Notes under the pieces: model-generated | Seen by the model: only the letters and a program-made list of their open reading frames with translations | Database searches by the model: none | Told to the model about the DNA's origin: nothing | Translations under genes and position numbers: made by a program | Shown here: piece after piece, positions 35,753-46,200 of the stretch | How the letters are laid out: the number at the start of each line of letters is the position of its first letter | Position numbering within the stretch: position 1 is the first letter of the stretch | From: Pseudoalteromonas luteoviolacea | GTDB lineage: Bacteria > Pseudomonadota > Gammaproteobacteria > Enterobacterales > Alteromonadaceae | Assembly: GCF_001750165.1 (NCBI RefSeq) | Contig: NZ_CP015411.1 | Coordinates: forward strand, 2,756,001 to 2,820,000 | Length of the DNA: 64,000 nt | Direction: 5' to 3'

Positions 35753-36016
35753 ATGAAAAACCTACTCGTAGTATCTGTGTTTGTCAGTGCGTTTTTGAGT
35801 GCTGTAGCTCATGGTAATGAGAAAGAGAACCAGAACGCTAGATATAAAGTCTGCCACTACAAACTGACTGCCGCGAAAACTGCATTGTCATATCCTTTGT
35901 GGGAAAGAAAAAAAAGGTATACTTGGCAAAATTGTCCAATGAGCTGGACTATTTCTAAATCTAAGGGTCAAAAGCCTGTTGGTGTGTATATTTACCTTTA
36001 TACTACATACCATTAA
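35753..36016 (+). CDS. Small exported protein of unknown function
   Basis: 87 residues. The start at 35753 is the third of three consecutive ATGs and has the best spacing (7 bases) from a perfect AAGGAGG site. Signal peptide MKNLLVVSVFVSAFLSAVAHG, then a short basic mature part with two cysteines (CHYKL, NCPMSW) that could form a disulfide, and a tyrosine-rich tail (VYIYLYTTYH). No family recognised. Small exported disulfide proteins of this kind can be toxins or structural, but nothing here decides. Confidence 0.65.
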   Translation: MKNLLVVSVFVSAFLSAVAHGNEKENQNARYKVCHYKLTAAKTALSYPLWERKKRYTWQNCPMSWTISKSKGQKPVGVYIYLYTTYH

Positions 36017-36260
36017 GGCTCATCTAAATTAGTTTTTGCATTCGATACAGTTAAATATAAAATTCCGCTAATTACACAATTTTATGTTTCTCAAAACACG
36101 TCAGTAACTCACCAAAAAACCATACCATTTCATTATTTTTTGAATTTACAGAATATAAAAATAGCTTAAATAGTATTATATATCGCGACTTTAGTACGCT
36201 TTTTTTTCCCTGAATATGCTTACACTTTTTTGACATACACACATGTAAAGGAAAACTAAT

Positions 36261-37121
36261 ATGAAGCATACAAACAAAATGATGGATATTTTTGCCTTAA
36301 TCACCATACTAGGCACTTCGCCGGTTTATGCTCAAAGCCATGAAAATTCGGCTATTCGAGTAATGATAGATCAGCAAGGTACACCCTACCTACACCAAGA
36401 TGACAGCAGTGACACATGGCAAGCAATGCCACTACCATACTACCAAAAAACGATTGCAGCCTCTGGAGGATACTTTCATTATCGCCCTAGCAGTGAAAGC
36501 TCCCCTGGATACGCTTACAATGAAGGCGCTACGTTTGCAGTTGGAGAGTATGGCATGGTCTTTAGGTATCAAAACGATACGTGGCAACATGTATTCGGTT
36601 GTTTAGGTGCCGTAGATGTTTCAACGTATAGTCCTAAACATGCTTATTGCGTCACACAAACCGGCGATTTGAAGAAATTCAACTTGGTAGCTGAACAGTT
36701 TGGTGGAAACTATGGGATCCACAATAAGCGCATTGTAAAAATTGATGTGAATGAATCTGGATCTGTCTGGGCCATCACAGATGACAATGAACTCTACCAG
36801 CGGATCAACGGGAATTGGCATCAAATTCACTTAAGCTGCCTACAAACATGCACGCTCAAAGATGTCGCGGTTGGTGGTGGTGAAGTCTATGTCACCGCAC
36901 ATATATTTAAAAATACACACGGTTCACAACAAGTTTACAAACTCAATGGTGATGAGCTAGAAAAGTTTGGACATTTTTATAATATTGACGTCGATCGCGA
37001 TAACACCATTTGGGCAATTTCATATGACTCAAAAACCCTTCTCTATAAGCGCCCGGGCATGATTGATTTTATAGAAGAGCAAAGAGTAAATCATGTTACA
37101 GTTGTTGATATTGGCGGATAA
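36261..37121 (+). CDS. Secreted tectonin-like beta-propeller protein
   Basis: 286 residues with a signal peptide (KMMDIFALITILGTSPVYAQ). The mature part has repeats of the tectonin type, a strand pattern of the form 'GSVWAITDDNELYQRINGNWHQI' seen around residues 168-190 and again near 250-270 (NTIWAISYDSKTLLYKRPG), with W/Y/L positions recurring every 35-45 residues, predicting a beta-propeller. Four cysteines are scattered (C114, C126 region, and SCLQTC). Tectonins bind glycans or lipopolysaccharide in known cases. It lies next to the contractile-injection locus but on the opposite strand and separated from it by a membrane-protein gene, so a functional link is only possible. Confidence 0.65.
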   Translation: MKHTNKMMDIFALITILGTSPVYAQSHENSAIRVMIDQQGTPYLHQDDSSDTWQAMPLPYYQKTIAASGGYFHYRPSSESSPGYAYNEGATFAVGEYGMVFRYQNDTWQHVFGCLGAVDVSTYSPKHAYCVTQTGDLKKFNLVAEQFGGNYGIHNKRIVKIDVNESGSVWAITDDNELYQRINGNWHQIHLSCLQTCTLKDVAVGGGEVYVTAHIFKNTHGSQQVYKLNGDELEKFGHFYNIDVDRDNTIWAISYDSKTLLYKRPGMIDFIEEQRVNHVTVVDIGG

Positions 37122-37179
37122 TTAAATCATTTTGAATGGGCCAGATACGTAGGATAAGTTAGTCTGGCCAATAAACTCT

Positions 37180-37211
37180 TGGCTTTAATATTTAGGAAAG
37201 CCACCCTTTTT
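37180..37211 (+). terminator. Possible terminator after the tectonin-like gene
   Basis: Stem TGGCTTT / AAAGCCA (37180-37186 and 37197-37203) followed by CCCTTTTT. Short stem and interrupted T run, so only moderate support. Confidence 0.4.
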
Positions 37212-37277
37212 GCCCACCTCATGTTAATATTTTCCTCTGATAATTATAAATATTTCATTAAAAACAAAGGAAGTTAA

Positions 37278-37631
37278 TTGCTAAAAATCAGCACATTATT
37301 TTTTGAAAAAATATTTGAGTGGCATTTATACTTTTTAGGGTACCTTGTATTCCTACTCTTATATTTACAAATTGTGATTGTGCCAATATTCTTTATGGGT
37401 TTGCTTGGAACCATTGCATATTTACATTTTGACCACTTTACTGCTTCAATTTTAATAGTAGGTTGCTTATTACTGGGGTTGTTGGTTGGCTTATACTGGG
37501 CAGAGCGAACTCGTCGAGGCCTCGGAATTATTACTTTCCATGCATACTTGCTCTCAACACCAGAAATCGATGGTCATGGCGCACACCTACGACGCGCAAC
37601 AAAAAAACAACATAATAAAAAAGCGGCCTAA
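37278..37631 (+). CDS. Small inner-membrane protein of unknown function
   Basis: 117 residues from a TTG start with AAGGAAG about five bases upstream. Two to three hydrophobic helices (about 17-40, 42-52 and 57-74) followed by a basic cytoplasmic-type tail (AERTRRGLG ... RRATKKQHNKKAA). No recognised family. Its 3' end overlaps the long inverted repeat shared with the convergent lysozyme gene of the injection-system operon. Confidence 0.55.
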   Translation: MLKISTLFFEKIFEWHLYFLGYLVFLLLYLQIVIVPIFFMGLLGTIAYLHFDHFTASILIVGCLLLGLLVGLYWAERTRRGLGIITFHAYLLSTPEIDGHGAHLRRATKKQHNKKAA

Positions 37632-37651
37632 GCAGCTTTTTTATTATGTTG
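37608..37651. terminator. Strong bidirectional terminator at the end of the eCIS operon
   Basis: Perfect 17-bp inverted repeat (CAACATAATAAAAAAGC at 37608-37624 with its complement at 37635-37651) around a 10-base loop; A/T runs form the lower stem. It overlaps the stop codons of both convergent genes and should end transcription from both sides. Confidence 0.85.
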
Positions 37652-38249
37652 TGATCAAATAGGCTAAACGCTGCTTAAATCGCTCACTTGGCACCGTATT
37701 CCACAGCTCTCTATCAGACATCTCCTTACTAAACGCTTCAAGGTCATTTTGTACTACATAGCGCTGAATTCGCCTACGCGTTGCTGGGGTGTAATCACCT
37801 CGGTAGCGTAAATCAATTAAAATGTCCTTAATCTTAGGGTGTAAGTTTTCCCAATCTACAGGTCCATATACTTCAACACAATCTGCTTTATCACATATTC
37901 GCTTTACGTCTTTAGACATGACTTCATACGTTTGCTCGAATAAAATCACTTGCTCTTTTGGACTCACTTCAAAGCCTTCAAGACCATGCTTTTTTATAAA
38001 TTGCTGCGCCTGAGAACCATATAACCCTGATGCTTTTGCCAATACCTCTGCATCGCCAAAGGCCACACCAGCTTCACTGAGGGCCTTAAGGATCTGTTCT
38101 GAACTACGATGTTTAAGATCAAATCCTCGGCCAATTGTCAGGCCAGAATATTTGGAAGGAACATGTAACACACGACTATGGTAACGGCCACCTTCTTGCC
38201 CTTCTTGTTCAAAGGTAAATTGTCCCACACGCGGTTTTTGTATTGTCAT
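37644..38249 (-). CDS. Pesticin/T4-lysozyme-like muramidase, last gene of the eCIS operon
   Basis: 201-residue protein whose N-terminal region matches the pesticin-type lysozyme fold: a glutamate in EQEGQEGG (E16 or E19), then GLTIGRGFDLKHRS with T38 and D44, the same T-to-D spacing (6) as T201 and D207 of pesticin. The C-terminal WNTVPSERFKQRLAYL is typical of these muramidases. No signal peptide, so it must be released by lysis, moved by a holin not seen here, or be carried by the particle. Likely roles are peptidoglycan cutting during release of injection particles or as payload. Ends at a strong terminator. Confidence 0.82.
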   Translation of the reverse strand: MTIQKPRVGQFTFEQEGQEGGRYHSRVLHVPSKYSGLTIGRGFDLKHRSSEQILKALSEAGVAFGDAEVLAKASGLYGSQAQQFIKKHGLEGFEVSPKEQVILFEQTYEVMSKDVKRICDKADCVEVYGPVDWENLHPKIKDILIDLRYRGDYTPATRRRIQRYVVQNDLEAFSKEMSDRELWNTVPSERFKQRLAYLITT

Positions 38250-38332
38250 TGAACTTTCCTTAATGGTTCCGATTGGTTGCTTAAATCAACTGTATAACAG
38301 TGACTACCTATATTGGGTAATATTGTTAAAAT

Positions 38333-38773
38333 TCAAGCTTTAATATTGTGATTCATGCTTTGTAGTTGTTTATTTTCGACAAGTGAAAAATAGTCTAAAC
38401 CTGCAACCAGCCACTCGTTTAGCCTCTTTTCAGGCAGTGCATTTATTCGATTCAATGTGCACTCGCACATCTTGCTACTGAGATTTATATTGAAATAATT
38501 TTGCATTTCATTGAGCATCACTGACAAGTAGCCTCTTGCATTAAGCAATAATAACAACCCTGCTGCTTGTTGATTAAGGATCTGCTCACCTTTAAGCTCT
38601 AACCAAAGTTCAAATGCATAAACTTGTTTAAATAGCCGCCGAGTTTCCACCTCACTAAATCCCTGGCTACGTAGACTTTGCCCACAAATTAATTCATCTG
38701 AACGGTGAAGACACCGATATTTTTCGCCTTTTTCAGAAAAGGCATAGTCAAACGCCTCTTGATAATTTGCCAC
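38333..38773 (-). CDS. Unknown protein of the eCIS operon (146 aa)
   Basis: Starts at GTG with AAGGAG seven bases upstream. 146 residues, soluble, mostly helical, with four to five cysteines (RCLHRSDELICG, KMCECTL). The first 60 residues (YRCLHRSDELICGQSL) look compact and cysteine-bearing. I recognise no family. It sits in the operon between the other unknown gene and the lysozyme, at the place where Afp/PVC clusters carry the AAA+ ATPase and cap genes, but has neither Walker motifs nor the DUF4255 pattern. An accessory, chaperone or effector role is possible. Confidence 0.65.
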   Translation of the reverse strand: MANYQEAFDYAFSEKGEKYRCLHRSDELICGQSLRSQGFSEVETRRLFKQVYAFELWLELKGEQILNQQAAGLLLLLNARGYLSVMLNEMQNYFNINLSSKMCECTLNRINALPEKRLNEWLVAGLDYFSLVENKQLQSMNHNIKA

Positions 38774-38856
38774 AATGACTCTCCTTAGTTTGTTTAAACA
38801 CTGACGCGAACAATTAAGTTTTGTGACAAAAAACCAAGATAAACCGTTTTACCTCG

Positions 38857-39438
38857 CTAGCTAAGCTTCCCTCTTATCTGTAAGAAAACAAGGCTTAAAA
38901 AGTCCGTTGCCATAGATTTAAACTCACTATGTTCCTCAAAATTAGGCGGGAATGGTAAATGAGGAAACTGTAAATCTGCTGAAGGCATATTCTGATAATA
39001 ATAATCATCAGCAAAAAATAAAGGTTGAGTCTGACTCGTAACAAGCTCTGTAATATATTTTGCATATATAAACGCATGATTTGGTCTTGTAAATATCAGC
39101 AGCCTATTTTGCGTCAGACCAATATCTTGATCGTCTTTATTACCCGAGAATAATAAAGAGACTTGGGTGATCACTTCAATCGCTGAACTTTCTTCGTATA
39201 ACGTTTGTTTTTCTATTTCAATATCTGCAGTATACCCCTGCTCAATCAGTAATGTTTTTACTAACTCAAGATGTGGTAATACCCTGCTTGTAAATAAGTT
39301 ATTCAAATGTTGGAGTAAATACCGACGGTTGTACTCCAAATAGGCTTGTACTTTATTTTCTGCAACTTGATACTGCTGTTGGCGCACCTGATGTTCCTCT
39401 ATTAAGGCACGTAGATTTGAATGGTTATTTACAGGCAT
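38857..39438 (-). CDS. Unknown protein of the eCIS operon (193 aa)
   Basis: Start at 39438 (second ATG) because GGAGAAG lies at proper distance; an ATG 12 bases earlier overlaps that site. 193 residues: a helical N-terminal half with a likely coiled coil (about 5-60, EEHQVRQQQYQVAENKVQAYLEYNRRYL) and a mixed C-terminal half rich in Phe/Tyr/Pro (FADDYYYQNMP, FPHLPFPPNFEEHSEF). No family recognised, no signal peptide. Follows the tape-measure gene by about 150 bases. Could be a chaperone, cap or payload; nothing in the sequence decides. Confidence 0.65.
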   Translation of the reverse strand: MPVNNHSNLRALIEEHQVRQQQYQVAENKVQAYLEYNRRYLLQHLNNLFTSRVLPHLELVKTLLIEQGYTADIEIEKQTLYEESSAIEVITQVSLLFSGNKDDQDIGLTQNRLLIFTRPNHAFIYAKYITELVTSQTQPLFFADDYYYQNMPSADLQFPHLPFPPNFEEHSEFKSMATDFLSLVFLQIRGKLS

Positions 39439-39586
39439 ACACTTCTCCATATTGAATTGGGACTAGCTCATTGTTTGCAAGTCCATTAGATAATTGGTTT
39501 TGGGCGTTGAAGCGCACTATTCATTAGATGCGCTTTCATTTTTAAGTTTTATTGTGAATTTAGAGTTAAGATGTGACTACAGTTTG

Positions 39587-42500
39587 CTAAAAGCCGTAAT
39601 CCCACTCGATATTGATAAGATCTGTGTCTAACCAAGGTAGCTGAACTATTCCTAGCCCCCATGGAAGTTTCATAAGTAGAACATCTTGAGGTTTACTCTC
39701 GACAACAATGCTTACACCATTGGCGGTCAACTTTACTTCACCGCTTCTTTGTAAAAACATACTTCTGAACGCATCAATAGGCATAGCTTTCAAAGCCTCC
39801 CAGCGATGAATCACAGCACCAATGAGTGTATTTAATTCATCTTGCTCTACGCTATCTAGGGCAATAGGTTCACCATCAAATTTATGGTCAAGTTCTAAGC
39901 CTAGCAAAGCATTAATCACGTAAGTTTCTTCGCTTTCTGCATCGATTCCTACCAACCTACACATTAAGGAATGTGCCTTTTGCTGAGCAGTTAAATCTAC
40001 AAACATAACCTGGCCGTCCTCGGTAGTAATGAGTAGCTCTAACTTATTAAATAAGATTTCTAAAAATGGCCATACTAATACCACGCCAGCATCCATACTG
40101 ATTAAGTGCTCTACTGATTGCTGATATTGATGTCGCAATTCAGTCAACACTTGTTCACAGTGAGCCTTTAATTTTTCGATGCCTGCGCGTGATAGCTTGT
40201 TTTGGTGTGCTTTGACTTGTCCTAAAAGACGCGTAGAGATACGTTTAACTCGATGCTGTTCTTGCTGCAACAGCGATGCTTCATTCACTCTTAACCTTGC
40301 ATCATCATCAATTTCGCCTTCTGTTACTTGCTTGCTCTGCACACTCAAGTGAGTGCCAAGAGGTAAGTTTTCTATATCTTCAATTGGCGCTGAACTTATC
40401 CGCTTCACGGCTATGTTATCTGCCGAATTAGGCAACTCCTGCAAAGCCTCTAGGCCCTTTTTAGCGGCTTGAAGTTGTTCTTTACGACTTTCTAGCAGCC
40501 TAGCTACTTCAGTAAAACTTCGAGCTTCAACAAACTCACTCATGTCATTAATAGCAATAAGCGTATCTTTAGCGCGTACTTGCGGAGCTTGTTGATTCTT
40601 GACTTCATTTAGAGATACTTCTGATGTTCTATCATTGCTGTCGTTTTTAGTGGATTTCGAACCGTTCTTAACCAAGCGGCTATCTGGTATTACCGATATA
40701 TCCAACAACTCTAGCCACCACATATGCTCTTTTTGTGCTTGAGTGTTTATATAAGGGTTTAACTGGTAGATGTCCTCTCGCAATTTGTTCAATTTAAAAA
40801 TTGCTGAACGCACGGCATCACTGAATAATGGCGTACTTGGCGATATACGATGAACCACGAGCACATTTTGCCAGCTTTGCAGATATGTCATCACGTGGAC
40901 AACCAGTTCATGCCCATCATGTAATTGGATACTCGCTTGGTTAAGCTTAATTGTGTGGTTAAGTGCCTCGCAGTAACGCCGCAATTGCGTCGCGATGAGC
41001 AACACTCTTGCTAATTCAAGCTGTGACGGTCTATGTTGCAGGCTAGCCTCATCAGGTAACTTTTCAACAATGCCTGACTCTGCTTCAACACTCTGTCTGC
41101 GCTCTGCTTTCCTCTCAGTGCGCAGAGTATTATCTAATTGAGATAATGCTTTACCAGCTGACTCAACATTTAATTTTTGAGTAAGTCGACTCTGGCAAAT
41201 CACCTGCTCTAGCGCTTCAATCAGTTGCTCACTAATAGCAAGTAGACTTAATACTGACGATTGGCCTTTAGCAATATGAGAAAGAGCGTTCTCGACAATC
41301 GGATCTATATCGTGTTTTGTTTCACAGATAGGTGAAATTAATGCTTCAGTAGATTTGCGTAAAAGTGACTGTAATTTTTCTAATTTCGCACCTGCCACTT
41401 GCCTTTTCAATACGGTTTTTGTGACATCATTCAATGGTTGAGATAACACCGACAAAGTTAGCCTAAGCTGCGCAGCTTCAACCTGCTCAAAATAATTTGT
41501 AGATGCGTTATCAAATATAACTTGCAGTGAAGGCTCAAGAGTAGTTACATTGCAAAGTGCCAGTCGTGTTGTGACTGATGCCTCAAGAGCTTGTGCTGGT
41601 GCTATTTTTTCAATGGCGTCACTTACGCTTGGACGAATGCTTTGTGGAGATAAAGTCAGCGAGCTTCCCTCATCACTTTCACTGATTAAACTTTGCTTAA
41701 TCTGTATCAGTTCATCGCTCAACCAACACTCAAGAGAGTGTAACAACGCCTGATAAGTAGGAATGTCAACTGGCGTCATAAAGTCAGTTGAACCTTGTAT
41801 TGAAGATCCAAACAGGTGCTTAAACTGTTGAATATATTCCCATGGTATATTTTTGATATGGCATAGCACTACATACAAACGGCGTGCATAGACTGGTTTC
41901 ACTTGTGATGATTTTTCATGCTTTATCCAGTGACGTTCACGAGTGCTCAAGGTCAGCGCGTAATCCACAAACCGTTGTTTAGACGACAACGTATATTGAT
42001 CACTTAGCTGTGTATTAAACAGGCGCTTCAAAGAAAAGAGCAGAGGTGCTGGTAAGCACTGCTCAACGTCATGTTTGGCAAAGAACTCGCGCCAAAACAT
42101 CTGGCTATAAAAAGGCAACTCACCAATAGTAACCTGTGTATGGATAAGCTTCAGTAATCCTTCTAAAGCACGAATACTCTTTCTACAACCGCTACCAAGC
42201 TCTCCATGGAGCTGAGCTAATAGCAAATAGGTTTCTTTTTTACTCGCCTGAATGGATGTCGTTTCTGGTTCATAAGCATCGTGGTAATTATCCAATAGTT
42301 TAGACAGCACGCTCGGCTGATATTGTGCTACAAAATTGTGCTTGCTTTGCAACCACCCGACCTTAGAACTTAGCTTTCTGACCATTTGCACTAGAGATCG
42401 ACTGTCCGAATGTGTCAATTCAGACGCGCCTTTTACTGTAAACCAAGTGGTTAAATAGCCAAGAGGGATATCCTTGTTTTTTATCGCCGCAATCACAGAT

Positions 42501-43261
42501 CTTCTTACCTGCTCTGTGAATGCCGATTGCTCAACATATAGCTGATAGCTTTTTGACAGTAGAGATAAGCTTTGCTGTCTTGCATGCACATCAGATGAAT
42601 AAACGCTTTGAAGTATTTCTATGTCCGTCCATAGATCAATACATTCTGATTTGGATAATTTAGACAAAAACGATTCTGAGCGCTTGGAAATAAACCCATC
42701 ACTGACAACAGCAAGCGACGCAACCAAGTATTCTTGATCTTGATATATCGCCTCTATAAACCGCACTCGCATACTTGGCCATTCAGCACTTTTGAGCATT
42801 TTCAAAAAAAGAGCAGGACGATACTGCAAACTATGCCAGCAAGCTTTCATCACTTTTTGCCAAACATACGCCCTTAGTTCACTCTTTTCTAGTTGTAACT
42901 CATTGCTTAACAACCAAGGTGCCAAAAGGTAATTATGTTTTTGCGAGAGACTCAAATGCTTTATTAGCTGCCGCTCCACGGCAGTGTAAAAAGCAGGACT
43001 AAATACTGTTTTAAAGTAATTGCTTGGGTCACGCTTTAAAGCGTTGAGATCAACATCTGGCAACTCTATTTCAATATCATCTAAAATCACAGGGGCCATA
43101 TCTGATACAGGTATTGGCCAGCTTATTTCGAGTCTATTTATTTCCTTATACAACCAGTTTTTAAATAGTGACTCCAGTTCAGCAACACTATGCTGACCAG
43201 AGTTCACTAAATGTGCAGGGGCTTCTAATTCAGCCCCTATTTGACCAAGTGCTAACTTCAT
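39587..43261 (-). CDS. eCIS tape-measure-like protein (Afp14/Pvc14 family)
   Basis: 1224-residue protein in the position and with the signature ends of the contractile-injection-system tape-measure family: N-terminal block HSVAELESLFKNWL, LDDIEIELPDVDLNALKRD and FSPAFYTAVERQLI; C-terminal LLMKLPWGLGIVQLPWLDTDLINIEW. The middle is long helical repeat (about 150-1100). In PVC and Afp this protein sets tube length and sits inside the tube. Length would fit a particle somewhat longer than PVC (Pvc14 about 1000). The start lies two bases after the fibre stop; co-translated. Confidence 0.82.
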   Translation of the reverse strand: MKLALGQIGAELEAPAHLVNSGQHSVAELESLFKNWLYKEINRLEISWPIPVSDMAPVILDDIEIELPDVDLNALKRDPSNYFKTVFSPAFYTAVERQLIKHLSLSQKHNYLLAPWLLSNELQLEKSELRAYVWQKVMKACWHSLQYRPALFLKMLKSAEWPSMRVRFIEAIYQDQEYLVASLAVVSDGFISKRSESFLSKLSKSECIDLWTDIEILQSVYSSDVHARQQSLSLLSKSYQLYVEQSAFTEQVRRSVIAAIKNKDIPLGYLTTWFTVKGASELTHSDSRSLVQMVRKLSSKVGWLQSKHNFVAQYQPSVLSKLLDNYHDAYEPETTSIQASKKETYLLLAQLHGELGSGCRKSIRALEGLLKLIHTQVTIGELPFYSQMFWREFFAKHDVEQCLPAPLLFSLKRLFNTQLSDQYTLSSKQRFVDYALTLSTRERHWIKHEKSSQVKPVYARRLYVVLCHIKNIPWEYIQQFKHLFGSSIQGSTDFMTPVDIPTYQALLHSLECWLSDELIQIKQSLISESDEGSSLTLSPQSIRPSVSDAIEKIAPAQALEASVTTRLALCNVTTLEPSLQVIFDNASTNYFEQVEAAQLRLTLSVLSQPLNDVTKTVLKRQVAGAKLEKLQSLLRKSTEALISPICETKHDIDPIVENALSHIAKGQSSVLSLLAISEQLIEALEQVICQSRLTQKLNVESAGKALSQLDNTLRTERKAERRQSVEAESGIVEKLPDEASLQHRPSQLELARVLLIATQLRRYCEALNHTIKLNQASIQLHDGHELVVHVMTYLQSWQNVLVVHRISPSTPLFSDAVRSAIFKLNKLREDIYQLNPYINTQAQKEHMWWLELLDISVIPDSRLVKNGSKSTKNDSNDRTSEVSLNEVKNQQAPQVRAKDTLIAINDMSEFVEARSFTEVARLLESRKEQLQAAKKGLEALQELPNSADNIAVKRISSAPIEDIENLPLGTHLSVQSKQVTEGEIDDDARLRVNEASLLQQEQHRVKRISTRLLGQVKAHQNKLSRAGIEKLKAHCEQVLTELRHQYQQSVEHLISMDAGVVLVWPFLEILFNKLELLITTEDGQVMFVDLTAQQKAHSLMCRLVGIDAESEETYVINALLGLELDHKFDGEPIALDSVEQDELNTLIGAVIHRWEALKAMPIDAFRSMFLQRSGEVKLTANGVSIVVESKPQDVLLMKLPWGLGIVQLPWLDTDLINIEWDYGF

Positions 43262-43263
43262 GA

Positions 43264-46200
43264 CTAAACGTGGTCATTACGCCAGAAGAAACGAGAGTGA
43301 TTCATTGGCTTATCTAAATACAAAGCATGCCATAAGAAATCACCATGGTGCTCTTCTTGCTCTTCAAGGTGGTAGCAACCCATGCTAAAGATATGATCGC
43401 CCTCACCTTGCTGTGCTGTATTACGTCGCCAGAACCCTTTACAGATCAAGTTTTGGCATTTGTAAGCGCCACCACCATGTAACTGTGCCGTATTATTAAT
43501 TGCGACCACTTCACTGTCATCACAATGCGCAACAGCCCCACCCCGCTCCGCCTGACAGTTCTGTGCTTGCAAGTTTGCATACCTTAGTCCATAAGCTGCG
43601 CCACCTTGACGACCTGCTCGACAATTGCGGATATTGTTCGCGGTGATGTTAGTTACATCTTCACCGTAAATCGCACCACCATCACCACTGACTGCATGAT
43701 TCTCAATCACACAATTAAGCTGTATTTGATCAGCATAGCGTAAGTTAAATGCACCTCCATTCCCTTCATAGGCACTTAGCTCTCTAGAGACTTCGTGGAT
43801 CGCTCCATCAAATGTGAAACCATGCATTTCGACATGCTTAACCATGGCATCTCTGTCACCACGGATCAGAAAGCGACACCCTGCGTGTGCTTTGACGATA
43901 CGTGTTTCACGCTCATTAAAGCCTACGATGCTTAGGTTTGAACCCACTTCAACAGCATTTTTCAGTTTATACGCTCTAGAAACCTGACGGTGGCCATTGT
44001 GAGGGAACAGTAAGATCGTCATATTATTCAAGCAATCTCTCGAGAATATCTCGTCAAACTCTTCTTGATTGTGGATAGCAACAACCTTTTTACCGCGACC
44101 AAAGCGCCATGCATGCTCATCTACATACGCTTTCACAGCAGCTTGCGTGGCTAGTACATGGTCTGATGCCATCTCACCGCCCAATTCACAGTCTGATGAT
44201 ATTGCGTCAATTTGAGGCCCTTCTGGTAATTGAAGTTGCTGAGGTGCAACCTGGCCTTGAATATCACAATCACCAATAATTTCAGCACCTTGCTGTAGGT
44301 TAAGCCTATTTTCAAGTACTAACTCACCTTCAACAGTCAACATGTCTGATACGCGCGCATCTCCTCGCACATCTAGCTTGAATTCAGGCGCTTTACAACC
44401 AATACCAACATTCGCGTTGCCATCAACCACCAACTCAGAGCGGCCTCGTACAGCGACATCGAGTGCAGTCTCACCTTCACTGGTATTAATCGACACCATC
44501 GCGCTGTCATTGTGCGAAGTACCAACTTTAACACCGTGTTCGATAGCCAAGTTTGCAGCACTGACTGCACCGCTAATATACGAGTCCCCTTTCACATGCG
44601 TGTCATTGCCAAAGTTTGTTTCACCTTGCACAGCTAAATGACTATGAATATCTACATGCGGTTTAAACACCACCTGATTTGCTGCATCTAAACCTTCAAC
44701 GACTAAGCTGCCACGCACTGTTGTGTCTTTGTCAAAATGAACCGCTTCTTTAAAGAACGCATTGCCTCTTACTGTAAGCTCTTCACCTAAATGTAAACTT
44801 TTCGCAAAATCAGCATCTGCCAGAAGATTTAATTTACGCTCAATGGTTGTTAAGCCTTCAATTGTGACCGTGTCTTTAAATAATGCATCATCATATACGG
44901 TTAAATCAGAACGCAGCTCTACGTCACCTAAAATCTTCGCGCCATCTAAACACTCAAGCTGACCTGTCCCACGCAATACGCCATTGAGTTCAATGTCTCC
45001 TTCAACTTTAATATCACCTAGAATATCAAGTTCAGCTTCAGGCTGTGCATTGCGGATCCCCACTTTACCATCTTGGAATACAATGGGATTAACCCCTTTA
45101 TGGTAAACCGCTAAACCATATTCAAAATGATTTTGATCTACACTGAGCTGAGCATTACGGCGAATTGAAGATGCCTCCTCATCTTGAGTGTGCATTGCCA
45201 GACCAATTCTGGTTTCGCCCTGTAACTCCGACGTACCATAAATATTCACATTACTTCTGAAACTGGCATACTCATTGACATGCAGACTATCATCAATTTC
45301 CACTCGACCGTTGACGGTCAAATCTCTTCTAAAGCACGCATCTTCACCTACATCAAGTATGTAGTCAGGACGCTCAACCCCTAACCCCAAATTACCGTGG
45401 CTAAATACCAACTGGGCCTTTCCACTTGGGTCATCAATGCGAAGGGCTTGTTGATCAGTTTCGCAAATATGTACGCGGGCTGTTGCTTGATATGGTGCCA
45501 AAGACAGGTTACCCGAGATATTGACGTCGGCTCTAAAGCTCGCATCATTGTTTACTGTCAGTGCATCGCGGCCTTCAGTCCCTTCGATCTCTACACTGCC
45601 ACCAGCATAATGCTCACCTGATACCGTTAAGTTCTCCCCAATTAGCGCATTGCGTCCCACTTCCAGGTTAGATTTAATTTCGCTATTACCATCAACGGTA
45701 TGATCAGCATCAAATTGTACATTCCCTGTTGTATGCAACTCACCATCTAAAATAGTCTCCCCAGATACGGTCACAGCAGCTCTTTGCGCATCTCCTGAGT
45801 TATTAGTGACACTAACGTGCATGCCATTTTTTAACTCTGCATGGCCCATTAACTTGGATTTGCCATCAACGTTTAATGCAACACCCGTATCTTTAATGTT
45901 TAACTGGCCGGTGATGTCTGCCAAACCAGTAACCGCTAGGTTAACGCCATCCTCAGGAATAGATTGATTAATTGCTAGCTGGCCAGCAGCAGCCAAAACT
46001 TCGGCGTCTTGCGCTTGGTTAGTTATTCTCAATACAGGGCTTTCTGATAACTGCATCAGCCCAAATTGGCTATCAGCAAAGTTGACTGCAACGTGTTCGT
46101 TTTCAACAATGTTAAACTCATCGAATAAGTATGTATTACCATACACATGCAAATCTGCCGACTTCTGTTCGGTACCCACCAGCGTCTGTGTCAATGACGC

